DNA of 64,000 nt from Coriaria nepalensis (Eukaryota > Streptophyta > Magnoliopsida > Cucurbitales > Coriariaceae): assembly GCA_027186245.1 (NCBI GenBank), contig CP114484.1:880501-944500 (forward strand), in the 5' to 3' direction. Shown one piece after another: positions 25,401 to 38,442 of the stretch (its first letter is position 1; each line of letters starts with the position of its first letter). The notes under the pieces were generated by a model. That model did not search any database. It had not been told where the DNA came from and saw only the letters and a program-made list of their open reading frames with translations. Both the position numbers and the translations under genes were made by a program.

Positions 25401-26249
25401 AAATATTCTTAGGCCACAAAGTTCCTTTTGAAAAACAATGCACATAACTTACCATACCCTGTGATGGATGGAAGACCAAGCAGCAGTGAAGACAAATTGC
25501 CATCTGCTCCAACAGCACTTCCACCTTCAGATCGTTTACATAATCCTGCATATGTCTTTACATACCTCGGCTCAACTAACGGAAATACAAGAATAGAATA
25601 ATGGCCCTTTATGTGCAAGGCTAATGGCCACAACAAACGATCATCTCCTTCGTCTTCATTACATACACGAAGGCTTATGATATGCCGTGTAATCGGATCA
25701 TCAACCCAGGAATCCGACCCCTCAGCTGACTGAGCTAGACGTACACCAAATCCACGTACAGATCCCTCTCTACACAAAATACAGAAGAATTAATAGCACA
25801 CAGGTGAAAACAAGGCAACGCAGAGTACAACCTACAACCAACCTATGAGATCCCAAAGCATACATAGATGATAGATTTCTCGCGAAGTCATCCATTAGGT
25901 ATTATCAAGTTTATACTAACCTTCGCTTTCTCTCCACAAATGCGGCAGCCAACTCAGAATCAGAGGGAAGTAAAGGCATCACGCTGTATCTAAAATTCTC
26001 CTCATTAGAGTTTTCGTTCTCACTCTTGCAAGCTGCCTTCCACCGCTTCTCCACCACCGGAAACCTCCTGTAGAAGAATTAAACAAAAAATTATTGAAGA
26101 AACATGAAAGCAACAGAGGAAGAATTGAAAGCGAGAAACAAGAGGTCGATCCGAGCTTAGGCATTAAGCAGTAGCAAGTACCTGGAGAAGACGACGGCAT
26201 CGTAGCTGTTGAGGATCCATATGGCCCTAATACTGCATCCGTCGGGCAT
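22497..26249 (-). CDS. AP5M: AP-5 complex subunit mu
   Basis: Eight exons join in frame: 26249-26182, 26067-25921, 25769-25458, 25097-24805, 24681-23792, 23626-23570, 22949-22902 and 22571-22497. They encode about 629 residues, the usual size for this subunit. The start MPDGCSIRAIWILNSYDAVVFSR is the longin-like N-terminal strand of AP mu chains. The C-terminal mu-homology domain begins after SLTGSMGISG and includes GTPLDLSYTNIFAIKINGF. It ends ADYILWNTLGNCPFVATEKVQ. AP-5 is the late-endosomal adaptor acting with spatacsin and spastizin; this subunit would help build its core. All introns are GT-AG. The gene is head-to-head with the BSD-domain gene, with 532 bp between start codons. Intron 6 carries a SINE-like insertion. 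Confidence 0.9.
22636..22654. repeat. AC dinucleotide microsatellite
   Basis: An uninterrupted AC run of about nine units inside the last intron of AP5M. Confidence 0.8.
23110..23273 (-). mobile_element. SINE-like retroelement in AP5M intron 6
   Basis: On the minus strand the head reads TAGTGGTAAGCCCCCTC (A-box-like) and about 35 nt later GGTTTCGGGTTTGAGTC, close to the tRNA-type B-box GGTTCGANTCC. The element ends in an A-rich tail with a run of about 11-12 A. Flanking TTTGTAAT and TTTATAAT could be a degenerate target duplication. Length is about 165 bp. It lies in the same orientation as the host gene and does not disturb the splice sites. Confidence 0.6.
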
Positions 26250-26781
26250 CGCCTTTTTCGCCTCCGACTCTCCCGATTCGTTATCTTTTCGCGCCGGTTG
26301 AAATGGTTTTGGAACTTCCCAATTTTCCATAATCCAACTGTTTTCATCCGAATATTTTCTCGTTTTGACGCCGCTGCCACGTTTTTGAATTTTCGATTTT
26401 TAACCTCTTTTCTTATTAATAATAATAATATTATTTTATTACCATTTAATTTAATTCCAGTATAAATACAACTGAAATTAAGAAGATAAAACTTTTTGAT
26501 AAATTGCAGTAAAAAGATCAATCTCTGTAGCCGAAAAAATAAATAAATAATTTATAGAATGATTTAATATATATTTTATAAATAATTAAATAAATCTGTA
26601 AATATCGTTCAATTAAATTTTTTTTTAAATATTAATAAATTATTTTAAGCATCAGACAAAGTGTCCCATCATAGCACATCAGCACATCAGCACCAGTACA
26701 TAATAAGTTATTAGTCCGAAGGAAAATCCATTGAAATACCGATCCCACTACCTCGGACCCTAATTACGTCTGGTTTGTTCC

Positions 26782-28032
26782 ATGGATTTCTTCAAGTCAG
26801 TCTTCTCAGACGATCCGGAGCAGGAGCAATACCATTCACACGAGGACCAGGCGCCAGATCCGGAACCGAGGCCGGACAACCAAGGCGGTGCTTGGAGTTT
26901 CGGTGGTCTGATCAAGACCTTGGCGACAAAATCAGAGTTGGTGATCGAGATTTACCGCCGTGACCTGGAGGAATTTGGCTCCGGTTTCAATATGGAGGCG
27001 GCGGTGATCCGAGAAGTGGCCTCACGCGCCGTAAAGGATCTTCCTGCTTCGCTTGAGGTTGGCGCATCGGTTGCACAGGAATCGCTTGAGTCCGTGGGAC
27101 AGGCTATCGACGATATTGGAAGCACTGTGTGGAAATCGACGGCCGATATTATCTCACATGGTAGGGAAACTCTTTTAGCTGCTGATAATGATTCCGATTC
27201 TTCTGAAAGTAACCGCAGTGTTAGCACTTTCCAGAATCTAGGTGTTAATAGTAGTAGTCGAACTGTGGACTTGAAACAATACAGTAGGCTCCATGCACAA
27301 TTGCGTGCAATTCAATGTGATACGAAAACGTATTTAGAGGAGCCTGAGGATTTGGAGAATTTCAATAATTGGAATCTAGGTTTTGTTTTGGAGGAGAAGT
27401 TGGTGGAGATTGAGAGTTTGGTTAAAGACAATAGAGTAATTGGAGAAATTTATGAGAAAGTTGTACCCAGCAGCATCGACAGAAAGGGATTTTGGAGTAG
27501 GTATTTTTACAGTGTGCATAAGTTGAAGCAGGCAGAGGATGCCAGAGCTATGCTTGTCAAGCGTGCAATTTCTGGGGATGAAGAGGAGGATTTAAGCTGG
27601 GAGATGGATGGTGATGAGGAGGAGGAGGAGGAGGAGGAGGGAAAGGATAATGGGATTGAGCCAAAGGATGATTCTGAGGGAGCTTTGGGTTCAGATGATA
27701 GAGATAGTGTTGAGAGTGGAACCAATGAAATTGTGCATAAGCAAATGGAGGTAAAACCAGATGAGCAAGTGGAAATGGAGGGAAAGGATGACGGTGTTGA
27801 TTCTTGCAAAGATAGTGATGTTTCAGTTGTTTCAAGTCAGCCATGGATGCCTGGGGAAGAAGACGGTGGATGGGATCAGATTGAAGATATTGGAAGCATT
27901 GATGAGAATAAAGGGGATGAAGCAGAAAGCACAAACAGGATTGATTTGAGGAAGCGGATTAGTTTGGCAGAAGAAGAGGAAGATTTGAGTTGGGATATTG
28001 AAGATGATGATGATCAACCTGTTAAATCATGA
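26782..28032 (+). CDS. BSD domain-containing protein
   Basis: A single-exon 416-residue protein. The N-terminus MDFFKSVFSDDPE is followed by a helical region (residues about 40-130) with GGLIKTLATKSELVIEIYRRD. The BSD domain lies around 170-255 and ends with the hallmark FWSRYFYSVHKLKQAE near residue 237. The C-terminal 150 residues are very acidic, with a run of eight glutamates and repeated EEDLSWE/D motifs. The order of domains matches BSDC1-like plant proteins. BSD domains are found in TFIIH p62 and synapse-associated proteins; the molecular role of this plant group is not established. The start is well placed after a short AT-rich promoter shared with AP5M. Confidence 0.9.
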   Translation: MDFFKSVFSDDPEQEQYHSHEDQAPDPEPRPDNQGGAWSFGGLIKTLATKSELVIEIYRRDLEEFGSGFNMEAAVIREVASRAVKDLPASLEVGASVAQESLESVGQAIDDIGSTVWKSTADIISHGRETLLAADNDSDSSESNRSVSTFQNLGVNSSSRTVDLKQYSRLHAQLRAIQCDTKTYLEEPEDLENFNNWNLGFVLEEKLVEIESLVKDNRVIGEIYEKVVPSSIDRKGFWSRYFYSVHKLKQAEDARAMLVKRAISGDEEEDLSWEMDGDEEEEEEEEGKDNGIEPKDDSEGALGSDDRDSVESGTNEIVHKQMEVKPDEQVEMEGKDDGVDSCKDSDVSVVSSQPWMPGEEDGGWDQIEDIGSIDENKGDEAESTNRIDLRKRISLAEEEEDLSWDIEDDDDQPVKS

Positions 28033-29212
28033 ATTGAATTAAGTTCTTTAGGTAATGAATTCACATTCACAGTCACATTGACATTGTTTGTTCGTCATGT
28101 GTTTATGAATTATGATGATTTGTTTATGTAAATATGTACTCTTATCTCTTTGCATGCGCATTAAAATAATCAAATTCATGTTACTGAACAAGTTTACATA
28201 AATGAATCAAGTTTTCGGAAAGTTTCTTTTGCCCTTCAATAGAGGTCTTCTTCTTGCAAGTTATTTCAGGCATAATTCTGTCTTTATGTTCAGTTCCTCC
28301 GGCGTAGTGGCAATGGTAGTCGTACCTGTTTTGTTTTCTTAAGGCGGCTTCTTTTTGCCTCGAGGGGTCTGATTCTCCTTTTCATGGTTGTAAGGTTCAA
28401 CTTTCATTTAAGAAAAAGGCCATGATATGTGGATTGATCTTCTGCGACTGCTCTTGTACAGGAGCAATTCATTCTGCTTATCAGATGGCAGATGTTAGTT
28501 TTTGCGCTCACTACGTAGCAGTTTCAGCACATCTTTAACATACTGCAAATTTCAAATGCCAACTGTTTTTTTTATTTTTTCTCGCTCTTCTTCTTCATTT
28601 CTGTAATTCCGATGAAGCTCTCCATCCCCATTCAGACTCTCATGTCAGTTTCATTTCAACAGAAATAGGCGTTAGTCAGCCACATAGTATTATGGGACCA
28701 AGGTCTACCTCGCAGGGCTATATGGATGCAACTCCTCTCTCAAGTGCACTTCGAGTGCGAGTGCACCTGAAGAAAAAGCTACACCTTTAGATCTTCATAT
28801 GAAATCTCACATGTACTTATGTATGCAAGTACTCAATAATGTAGCTGTCCTCAAGTACATTTACATGCTAAGTGCGCGCTTTAAAGGAGTTAGATCCCAT
28901 AATATAATGGTATCCCAACTTTGTGTCTGTTGTTTATTTTCTATAAATCTTACAACTTCATGAAAATATACATAACGCATGGAACAACTGCACAAATTCT
29001 TCCAAGCAAACGATTACTATAAAGGAGCTACTTACAATACTTTATATTCTCAGTTGAAAATTAAGACCATAAACGCATCCAGCCTAAGGCCAAGGCTGTT
29101 CATCATCATATATTCTACCAAATGACTTGTAAAACAATAAGTAAACCAAATGTTTAACCTCAGCCACCAATAAAGAACTTCAGTCTTGGAGACCATACAT
29201 GCATTTATGCAA
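28033..29212. other. Convergent spacer between BSD gene and LIFEGUARD gene
   Basis: The 3' untranslated regions of the two convergent genes should occupy the ends. I see no additional coding exon or RNA gene. Confidence 0.4.
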
Positions 29213-30684
29213 CTAATTGTCTCCCTGTCTAAGCATCCGCAAAATGGCGAGGAACAAGTTCAGAATGTCCAGATAAAGAGTGATTGCAGCCCAGATGTAC
29301 TCATCATAAGTAAACCTCTTGATCAGCTGCTCGGTGTCATAAATGATGTATCCTGAGAAGACCACTGCACTGAATCCACCAATCACAGCAGTAGATGTCG
29401 AGCCAAGAGGGAAGAACACCTAAATTTACAAGAACACGCAAAAAAACTCATTCATAGTTCAATATGTAAATGGTAAATTGAAAGATATGAATTGGTGAAA
29501 GGTGAACATAATGAAAATGGTGTACTATTATTAGTATTGTTACCTGGATAAAACCAGTCAAGAGAAGGACCATGAGGCTAGTGAACAAGAAAGGTCCAAG
29601 GTAGCTAAAATCTTTGCCCTTCTTAGAGGCCCAGAAGGTGTATCCAGTTAGAGAGGAAACCACAACTGAGGTCAATATCAAAGCTTCAAGCACAATTTTT
29701 CCTGCAAGGACCAAATGCCGGAAAAATTGGTAATTCTTCTTAGTTTAGACAAGAGACAGCATATTATCCATATCAGATCAGATCTAAATGGATAATAGTA
29801 CTGACCATCAGTATTAGCACAGCTTACACCGACTGTTAGGCTTAGTGAGACGGTGAAAAGTCCAAGGAAGACAAAGTTCAATGGGTGCTTCTGCCGATAA
29901 ACATACATGGGCCATAACACTGAGCATAATCTTCAAGTTAGCAATAAGATAAGGATTTATCAAGTCAAATCAAATAACACATATACTTGACTTAATACAC
30001 GCTTCCCAGAAGATGAAATGAGGCCACCTATACAATCTACAACTACACACCTATCCTTTCCAATATTGATAGGGATAAATGTAAGAATACTAAATCTAAA
30101 TGGAAGATGCAATTTAAAGGATGTTTAGAATACCAACATGCAGTCCAGTATCAAAATTGATCTCAGCCAAAGTGAATACATTTCTAAAGAAAGATTCGGT
30201 AAATGTATGAAATTGGATACTACTAATCCTCAATTCTATAAACGGTAGAACAAATCGATCCAACAAATAGAAAGATCCAAGAAATTCCCCCCAATCTAAC
30301 ATCAATTGACAAAGACGGAGAAACCTAATACGTTCCAAAACTAACCCGTAAGGAAATATCAAAAGGAAAACTCAAAGATTATGAACCAAATCTCAAGACA
30401 AACGTGAGTGCAATTGACTTACAAAGGAGTGGAAGAAAGCAGAGGAAGAGGAGAAGACCAGGACTTCCTCTTAGAAGATCATTAACCGGTGTGTAAAGCA
30501 CAGTTACGGAGGAGACGATGGTGGTGAGCACGATCTGAGTCGCCAAAATTCCATATACCTTCCGAATGAAACCCCATCGTAACTGGTTCTCTCCATAACT
30601 CAGACCTGGGTAAAGAGTCTCTCCAGATTCAAGGTCAACCTCTGGACCCTTGCTGTTGCTGCTTACGCCCTTGTACCCGTACAT
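29213..30684 (-). CDS. LFG: LIFEGUARD / BAX inhibitor-1-like membrane protein
   Basis: Exons 30684-30423, 29919-29806, 29701-29544 and 29419-29213 join in frame to give 246 residues, the normal size of plant LIFEGUARD proteins. The soluble N-terminus (MYGYKGVSS...LYPGLSYGENQLRWGFIRKVY) precedes seven hydrophobic segments. Family motifs include HPLNFVFLGLFTVSLSLTVG, GYIIYDTEQLIKRF and the ending LAILRMLRQGDN. BI-1/LFG proteins sit in ER or vacuolar membranes, act as Ca2+ leak channels and restrain cell death; in plants they also affect responses to biotrophic pathogens. All introns are GT-AG. The gene is divergent from the FRS-type gene, the start codons being 1.1 kb apart with the FRS leader between them. 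Confidence 0.93.
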
Positions 30685-31799
30685 CTCTCTTTCTCTGGAA
30701 TATGGAAAATTTTCTCGCTGGTTTTATCAGGAAAATTAAAGGATCATATGAAAACAAGAGAGAGGAGGGGGTGGGGGTGATTTCTAAGGTCGTCGGTGTA
30801 TGTGTGATGGCCCACGCGCCTAACAACCTATCTTCTGATCACGCCGTTGGATTCTCAACAAAATGTAGGTGAAGGCAGGGGCGTTAATTTATTTTTTGAA
30901 ACGCGAAGTACTGGATTACGAGGCCGTCGCGTCGGCGTCGTTAGATGGGAAGAAGGCAGTTTTGTGGGCCACTCATGATGAGAGAGCGACGCGTCGTTGT
31001 TTCTAATTTAGAGACGACATATCGTCCATGGTAAAAAAATTATAAAGAATGAAATGGAAATGGAAATGGTGGTGCTCAGCCAAACAGGAAATTATAAACA
31101 AATGGCCTCAGGCCTAATGTCACCATGATTGTGGTCAGCAACCCTAACCAGAGGAGAAGAGGGAGAAGAAGACAACGATATTGTAAAGTGCTTACTGCTT
31201 CCATTTATATTGCCGGAAAATGTTCTAGAAACTCCGATTTTGATTGGAAAGGGAAATCATCCAGAATCGGTCTTTATCCCTTTCATGGACAAGGAATCGG
31301 CCTCCAACCACTTCAGGAATATTGAAAGGTAAGAGAAATGGAACACCCCTAATTTCGATAAGGGATAGGGTTTACTCCATATGTTGTTTAGCTTTGATTT
31401 TACATTTCGATGGTATTTTCAAACCCTGCTATTCATGTTAATACTCTGCTGGTTCATCTTCTGAATTCCTGCTTGGGGGAGAAAATGGAAAACAAAGATG
31501 AATGGAAAAAACTGAGTTTCAGTCCTACGATTAAGATAGATCTTAGAGGTAGTCTTGTTCGATAATGTTTCTTCTTCTTCTTCTTTTCTTTAGGTGTATC
31601 TACTCTTAAATGTTCGTTTATTTAGTTTCGATTTGCAAATTGATATTTCTTTTTTTTTTTCTTTTTTTTTTTTTTGGTTGAGCCTCGAAATGGTGGTGAT
31701 ATTGGTCTTCAAATGGTAAAACCGTGTAGTCGTCTGATATTTATACTCTATGAATGCAGTTCAGTTACTGATCTCAATATAGAACAGTGTGGGAGTACC

Positions 31800-34127
31800 A
31801 TGATTGCAAATGCATATCCAATTGATATGGTACGAGCAATGGAGGAATCTGGTGGAGAAGAATGTACACTCGAGCCATATGTGGGTTTAGAGTTTGATTC
31901 AGCAGATGATGCTCGTGACTTTTATAACTCATATGCTCAACGTGTTGGATTCAAAGTTCGGATAGGTCAGCTCTATAGATCTCGGACTAATGGCTCAGTT
32001 TCTTCTAGAAGATTTGTATGCTCCAAGGAGGGATTCCAGCTTAGCTCAAGGACAGGTTGTCCTGCAGTTGTAAGGGTACAAAGAAGAGATTCCGGAAAAT
32101 GGGTTATTGACCTTTTCTTAAAGGATCATAACCATTATCTTGAACCTACTGGGGAAAACCCTCCTCCATTTTTGCCAGTGAAGACTATAGGGGAAAACCA
32201 TCCTTTGATTTTGCAAGCACAGAATACTACTAGAGCTAATAAATTGACTGTTAATGTGCCTCGTAGGCCCCGAATCAATTTATTTGAAGCAGTTGAAGAT
32301 GATGGTCCATGCCCTTCTGGGATTATCACTGTTAAACGCCAGAAAGCGGAAAGTGGAGGGAAAACTAAACTTGGACCTTATGCGGGCCTAGAGTTCAATT
32401 CGGCTAATGAAGCATATCAGTATTATCAAGCATATGGTGAGACCTTAGGATTCAGGATTCGGATTGGTCAACTGTTTCGATCGAAGAATGATGGATCAAT
32501 CACATCAAGGCGATTTGTGTGCTCAAAGGAGGGATTTCAACACCCATCTAGAGTGGGTTGTGGAGCATTTATGAGGATTAAGAGACATGATTCTGGTAAG
32601 TGGGTGGTGGATCGCCATCAGAAAGATCATAATCATGATCTCGAGCCTCAGCTGGAAACTCATAGCAGAAACACACCTTCTTCCAAAAGGTGTTTAGGAG
32701 AGCTTAATAGTAGTAGTTGTGGGTTTGAAGGCAAGGAAGTAGTTAACATAAGCAATGTTTACCCCCTTGGGCCCAAAAAGATTAGAGAAAACCACATTGG
32801 ATATGATTGGTACCAGTTGCTTTTTGAATACTTTCAAGCCCGACAAGCAGAAGATACCGGATTCTTCTACGCAGTGGAAGTCGATAATAGTCATTGCATG
32901 AGTGTTTTTTGGGCCGATGGAAGGTCTAGGTTTTCATGTAGTCAATTTGGGGATGCCGTAATTTTTGACACTTCTTACAGGAAAAGTGATTATACAGTTC
33001 CATTTGCTACTTTTTCCGGAGTTAACCATCACAAGCAACCCGTTATTTTTGCATGTGCTCTAATTTCTGATGAATCACTTGAGTCGTTTACTTGGTTGTT
33101 TGAAACATGGCTTAGGGCAATGTCAAGCTGCCGTCCTCTTTCAATAATCGCTGATCAAGACAAATCTATCCAACAGGCAATTTCCCATGTTTTTCCCGGG
33201 ACTCATCACCGTTTCTCATTGTGGCAAGCCAAGACAAAGGAGAGAGAGAATCTGAGTTTCATGGACGATGCTTTCAAATATGAATATGAGAAGTGCATTA
33301 ACCAAAGCCAGACAGTTGAGGACTTTGATGTTGGGTGGAACTCACTAATCAGCAAATACGGGTTGAAGGATAACACTTGGCTAAAAGAAATGTACAGAAC
33401 CCGGGAAAGTTGGGTCCCGTTTTTCTTGCGGGGAGCTTTCTTTGCCGGCATCAGCATAACTGAAAATCCAGAACCTTTCTTTGGTACAGTATTGACTCCT
33501 CAAACTCCCCCAGTGGAATTTATTTCTCGATATGAAATGTGTCTTGAAAGACGCCGTGTGGAAGAGAGAAAAGAGGGTTTTAACTCCTTCAACTTGCAAG
33601 GATTTCTTCAGACAGAAGAACCAGTTGAAGATCAATGTCTAAGACTTTATACACATACAATTTTCCGGGTATTTCAGAAAGAGCTTCTACAATGCTATAG
33701 TTATCTTGGATTTAAGATTTACGAAGAAGGGCCTCTCAGCAGATATTTGGTTCGGAAAGCTGGAAATGACAATGAGAAATGTGTGGTTACATTTATTTCG
33801 TCCAATCTAAGTGTGAGTTGTGTCTGTAAAATGTTTGAATTTGAAGGGGTATTATGTAGACATATTCTGAGAGTTTTCCAGATTCTGGGCGTAAGGGAAG
33901 TTCCTTCTCATTACATCTTACATAGGTGGACTAGAAATGCAGAGTATGGAACATTGAGAGATAGCAATTCAGGAGGAAGCCCTAAAGAATTCAAGGCAGT
34001 GATGTTATGGAGTTTGAGAGAAGCAGCTTCAAAATTCGTAGAGGCTGGAGCAGTATCTCCCGATCAGCACAAACTTGCCTACGAGATCATGCGAGAAGGT
34101 GGAAGAAAACTATGTTGGCAAAGATAA
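31800..34127 (+). CDS. FRS7: FAR1-related sequence transcription factor (FRS7/FRS12 type)
   Basis: One exon encodes 775 residues from the ATG at 31800. An acceptor (AATGCAG) ends at 31760 and a donor (AAAG/GTAAGA) lies near 31329, implying a leader intron, so the open frame upstream of 31800 is probably not translated. Two FAR1 WRKY-GCM1 DNA-binding domains lie at about residues 27-114 and 193-280, each ending in a DHNHxLEP block. A MULE-transposase-derived domain follows (about 389-470: FDTSYRKSDYTVPFA...FTWLFETWLRAM). A SWIM zinc finger, CVCKMFEFEGVLCRHILR, is near 672-690. Length and the doubled FAR1 domain match Arabidopsis FRS7 and FRS12, repressors in flowering and glucosinolate control as I recall. 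The family is a domesticated Mutator transposase. Confidence 0.9.
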   Translation: MIANAYPIDMVRAMEESGGEECTLEPYVGLEFDSADDARDFYNSYAQRVGFKVRIGQLYRSRTNGSVSSRRFVCSKEGFQLSSRTGCPAVVRVQRRDSGKWVIDLFLKDHNHYLEPTGENPPPFLPVKTIGENHPLILQAQNTTRANKLTVNVPRRPRINLFEAVEDDGPCPSGIITVKRQKAESGGKTKLGPYAGLEFNSANEAYQYYQAYGETLGFRIRIGQLFRSKNDGSITSRRFVCSKEGFQHPSRVGCGAFMRIKRHDSGKWVVDRHQKDHNHDLEPQLETHSRNTPSSKRCLGELNSSSCGFEGKEVVNISNVYPLGPKKIRENHIGYDWYQLLFEYFQARQAEDTGFFYAVEVDNSHCMSVFWADGRSRFSCSQFGDAVIFDTSYRKSDYTVPFATFSGVNHHKQPVIFACALISDESLESFTWLFETWLRAMSSCRPLSIIADQDKSIQQAISHVFPGTHHRFSLWQAKTKERENLSFMDDAFKYEYEKCINQSQTVEDFDVGWNSLISKYGLKDNTWLKEMYRTRESWVPFFLRGAFFAGISITENPEPFFGTVLTPQTPPVEFISRYEMCLERRRVEERKEGFNSFNLQGFLQTEEPVEDQCLRLYTHTIFRVFQKELLQCYSYLGFKIYEEGPLSRYLVRKAGNDNEKCVVTFISSNLSVSCVCKMFEFEGVLCRHILRVFQILGVREVPSHYILHRWTRNAEYGTLRDSNSGGSPKEFKAVMLWSLREAASKFVEAGAVSPDQHKLAYEIMREGGRKLCWQR

Positions 34128-34967
34128 AAACTTTGGAAACAGAGATGGATGAACAACTCTGATGATAAATTTTGTAATTTGTATTTCGTGTACAGTTTCA
34201 TTTTCTACCTCCCTCTTCGTTTTCCCCTTTCTTCTTAATGAAGAAGTTATTAGTCATGTAATGATGTTACCAAAGACCATTAACTTGCAATATAAAATCA
34301 ATACCTTTTTAGATACAGTAAATATGCTTAATAAGAAACAGAACATCCTACTACAAATCCGAGTACACCATTAAACATCAATTATGCTCTCTCATATGAT
34401 GTAACCGGTTCCAGACTCATCACTTGTGAAGCATATAAGACAATAAATATGTGGAAACAAGATGAGAATGCCACCCCGAAAACTCACCCCACTCAATTTC
34501 AGCCCACCAAAAGATTTAGAAGGATACTAGAACCAGTTTTCTAGCAAGTTATAACGATAGGCTTAAATTCTTCCCCCGTATTGTATGTTCTTCCGTTTAC
34601 TTATTTATCATTAATCGTTTTCCTTCCTGCTTGTAGATAACTTGTTCCTGTATTATCCGGAAGTGGGGCCATGGCGGTTCCTTAAGTATTATCAATGCCA
34701 AAGATATAAATAAAGTTTTCCTTCTAAGCAAGCAATTTGAGATGTCTTTACATAATTTGAGATGTCTTAAAAATGAGTTCACAACAATGTCTTCCATTCG
34801 AGGTGTATTACAGTAGAAGCTTAGACATAAAATTTCGAAACCTTTATTAACAAAGACATTCTCTACAAAGATGAGAAGAAAAATGAGAAGACCTTCAATC
34901 CAAAGATATATGACAACATTATTCGAACCCGTTAAGAAGATGATTGAAGATTGAAAATGGTTTTAAA
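34128..34967. other. 3' spacer between FRS gene and GS2 pseudogene
   Basis: The gap joins two convergent units. It is AT-rich and probably holds the FRS 3' untranslated region. No gene is supported. Confidence 0.4.
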
Positions 34968-37404
<2,437 letters not shown>

Positions 37405-37649
37405 TTCGATCTACTCCTCTCTGAAAACAGATTGACAACAGAAACAAATCTGAGTATCCAAAGAAAAAAAAAAGCTTTCTATACAGAATAAACTTGGGTG
37501 GTTAAATTAGTAAAACTAGACCAACTGTTTATCAATAAAAACATGTTTAGAATGAACAAGAAGATAAGAAAAATGACAGAATACTGTTTCTATAAATTAT
37601 TGGGGAATAGCTGAAATACAAGTGGAAGAACATAAATCAAGAACGGCGG

Positions 37650-37672
37650 CGGGGGGGGGGGGGGGGGGGGGG
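37650..37672 (+). repeat. Run of 23 G
   Basis: An uninterrupted G homopolymer in what would be the leader intron of the GS2 pseudogene (C on the transcribed-sense strand). It could fold into a quadruplex, or its length could be a sequencing artefact. Confidence 0.85.
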
Positions 37673-38442
37673 AAACGACTCCATGGATACAGTATGTACC
37701 TCTCTTTAGTCAAACCATCTATGTGGACTCTGTCTGCACTCATTCTACCTCAAAAAGGTCAAAACTTTTTTGCATTATTTATAACCTTTATGCTATATGT
37801 TTATTGGATTATAAGCTAATTACTACAGTGGTATATGCTATACTACTACAAGCAAATCTGAGTCATCTGGCCACTTAAAAACTTCCAGATTATGAGGGGG
37901 AGAAAGTAAAACACATCATGTAGCCAGCCAGTAGACTCAATGAGTGAGGATAGAAAAACAAACAAACACCCATTACATCTTTCTCTCTGTTTTATACTTC
38001 CCACCTACAAAAATTAGGAATTTGGAAAAAAAAAACTTACTCGAGAATTAACAGAAACAATGATCCACTTGCCAATGCTGGAACCGGGCTCGTAACAGAG
38101 AGAAAGAGAGAGGAGAGATAGTGAGCGAGAGATTTTTGGAGCGGGAAGTTATATATTAAAAAAACAGGGAAGGGAAAGAGAAGGATTGTTGGTGGGCAAA
38201 AAGGGTATTTTTAGTAATACTATTCATTTGGACTCATTCTCTAATTTTTCATTTGTAATCTGTTTTTGAATGTTTCAGAACAGAGTAATCTGTTTTTTCT
38301 TTCGTACATCGAGTACTCTAGTCACATACAATATGCAAATCCTCATAAATAAATGATTGAATAGCATAAACAGTTACGTGTTCTCACTTATTACCTTGGC
38401 AAAAAGAATCCTATAGTATCATTTCCGATGCAACACATTGAT

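Noticed and set aside
31674..31799. N-terminal extension of the FRS protein by 42 residues
   Set aside because: It would start at a TTG after a T run, crosses an intron acceptor at 31760, and the family start aligns with the ATG at 31800.
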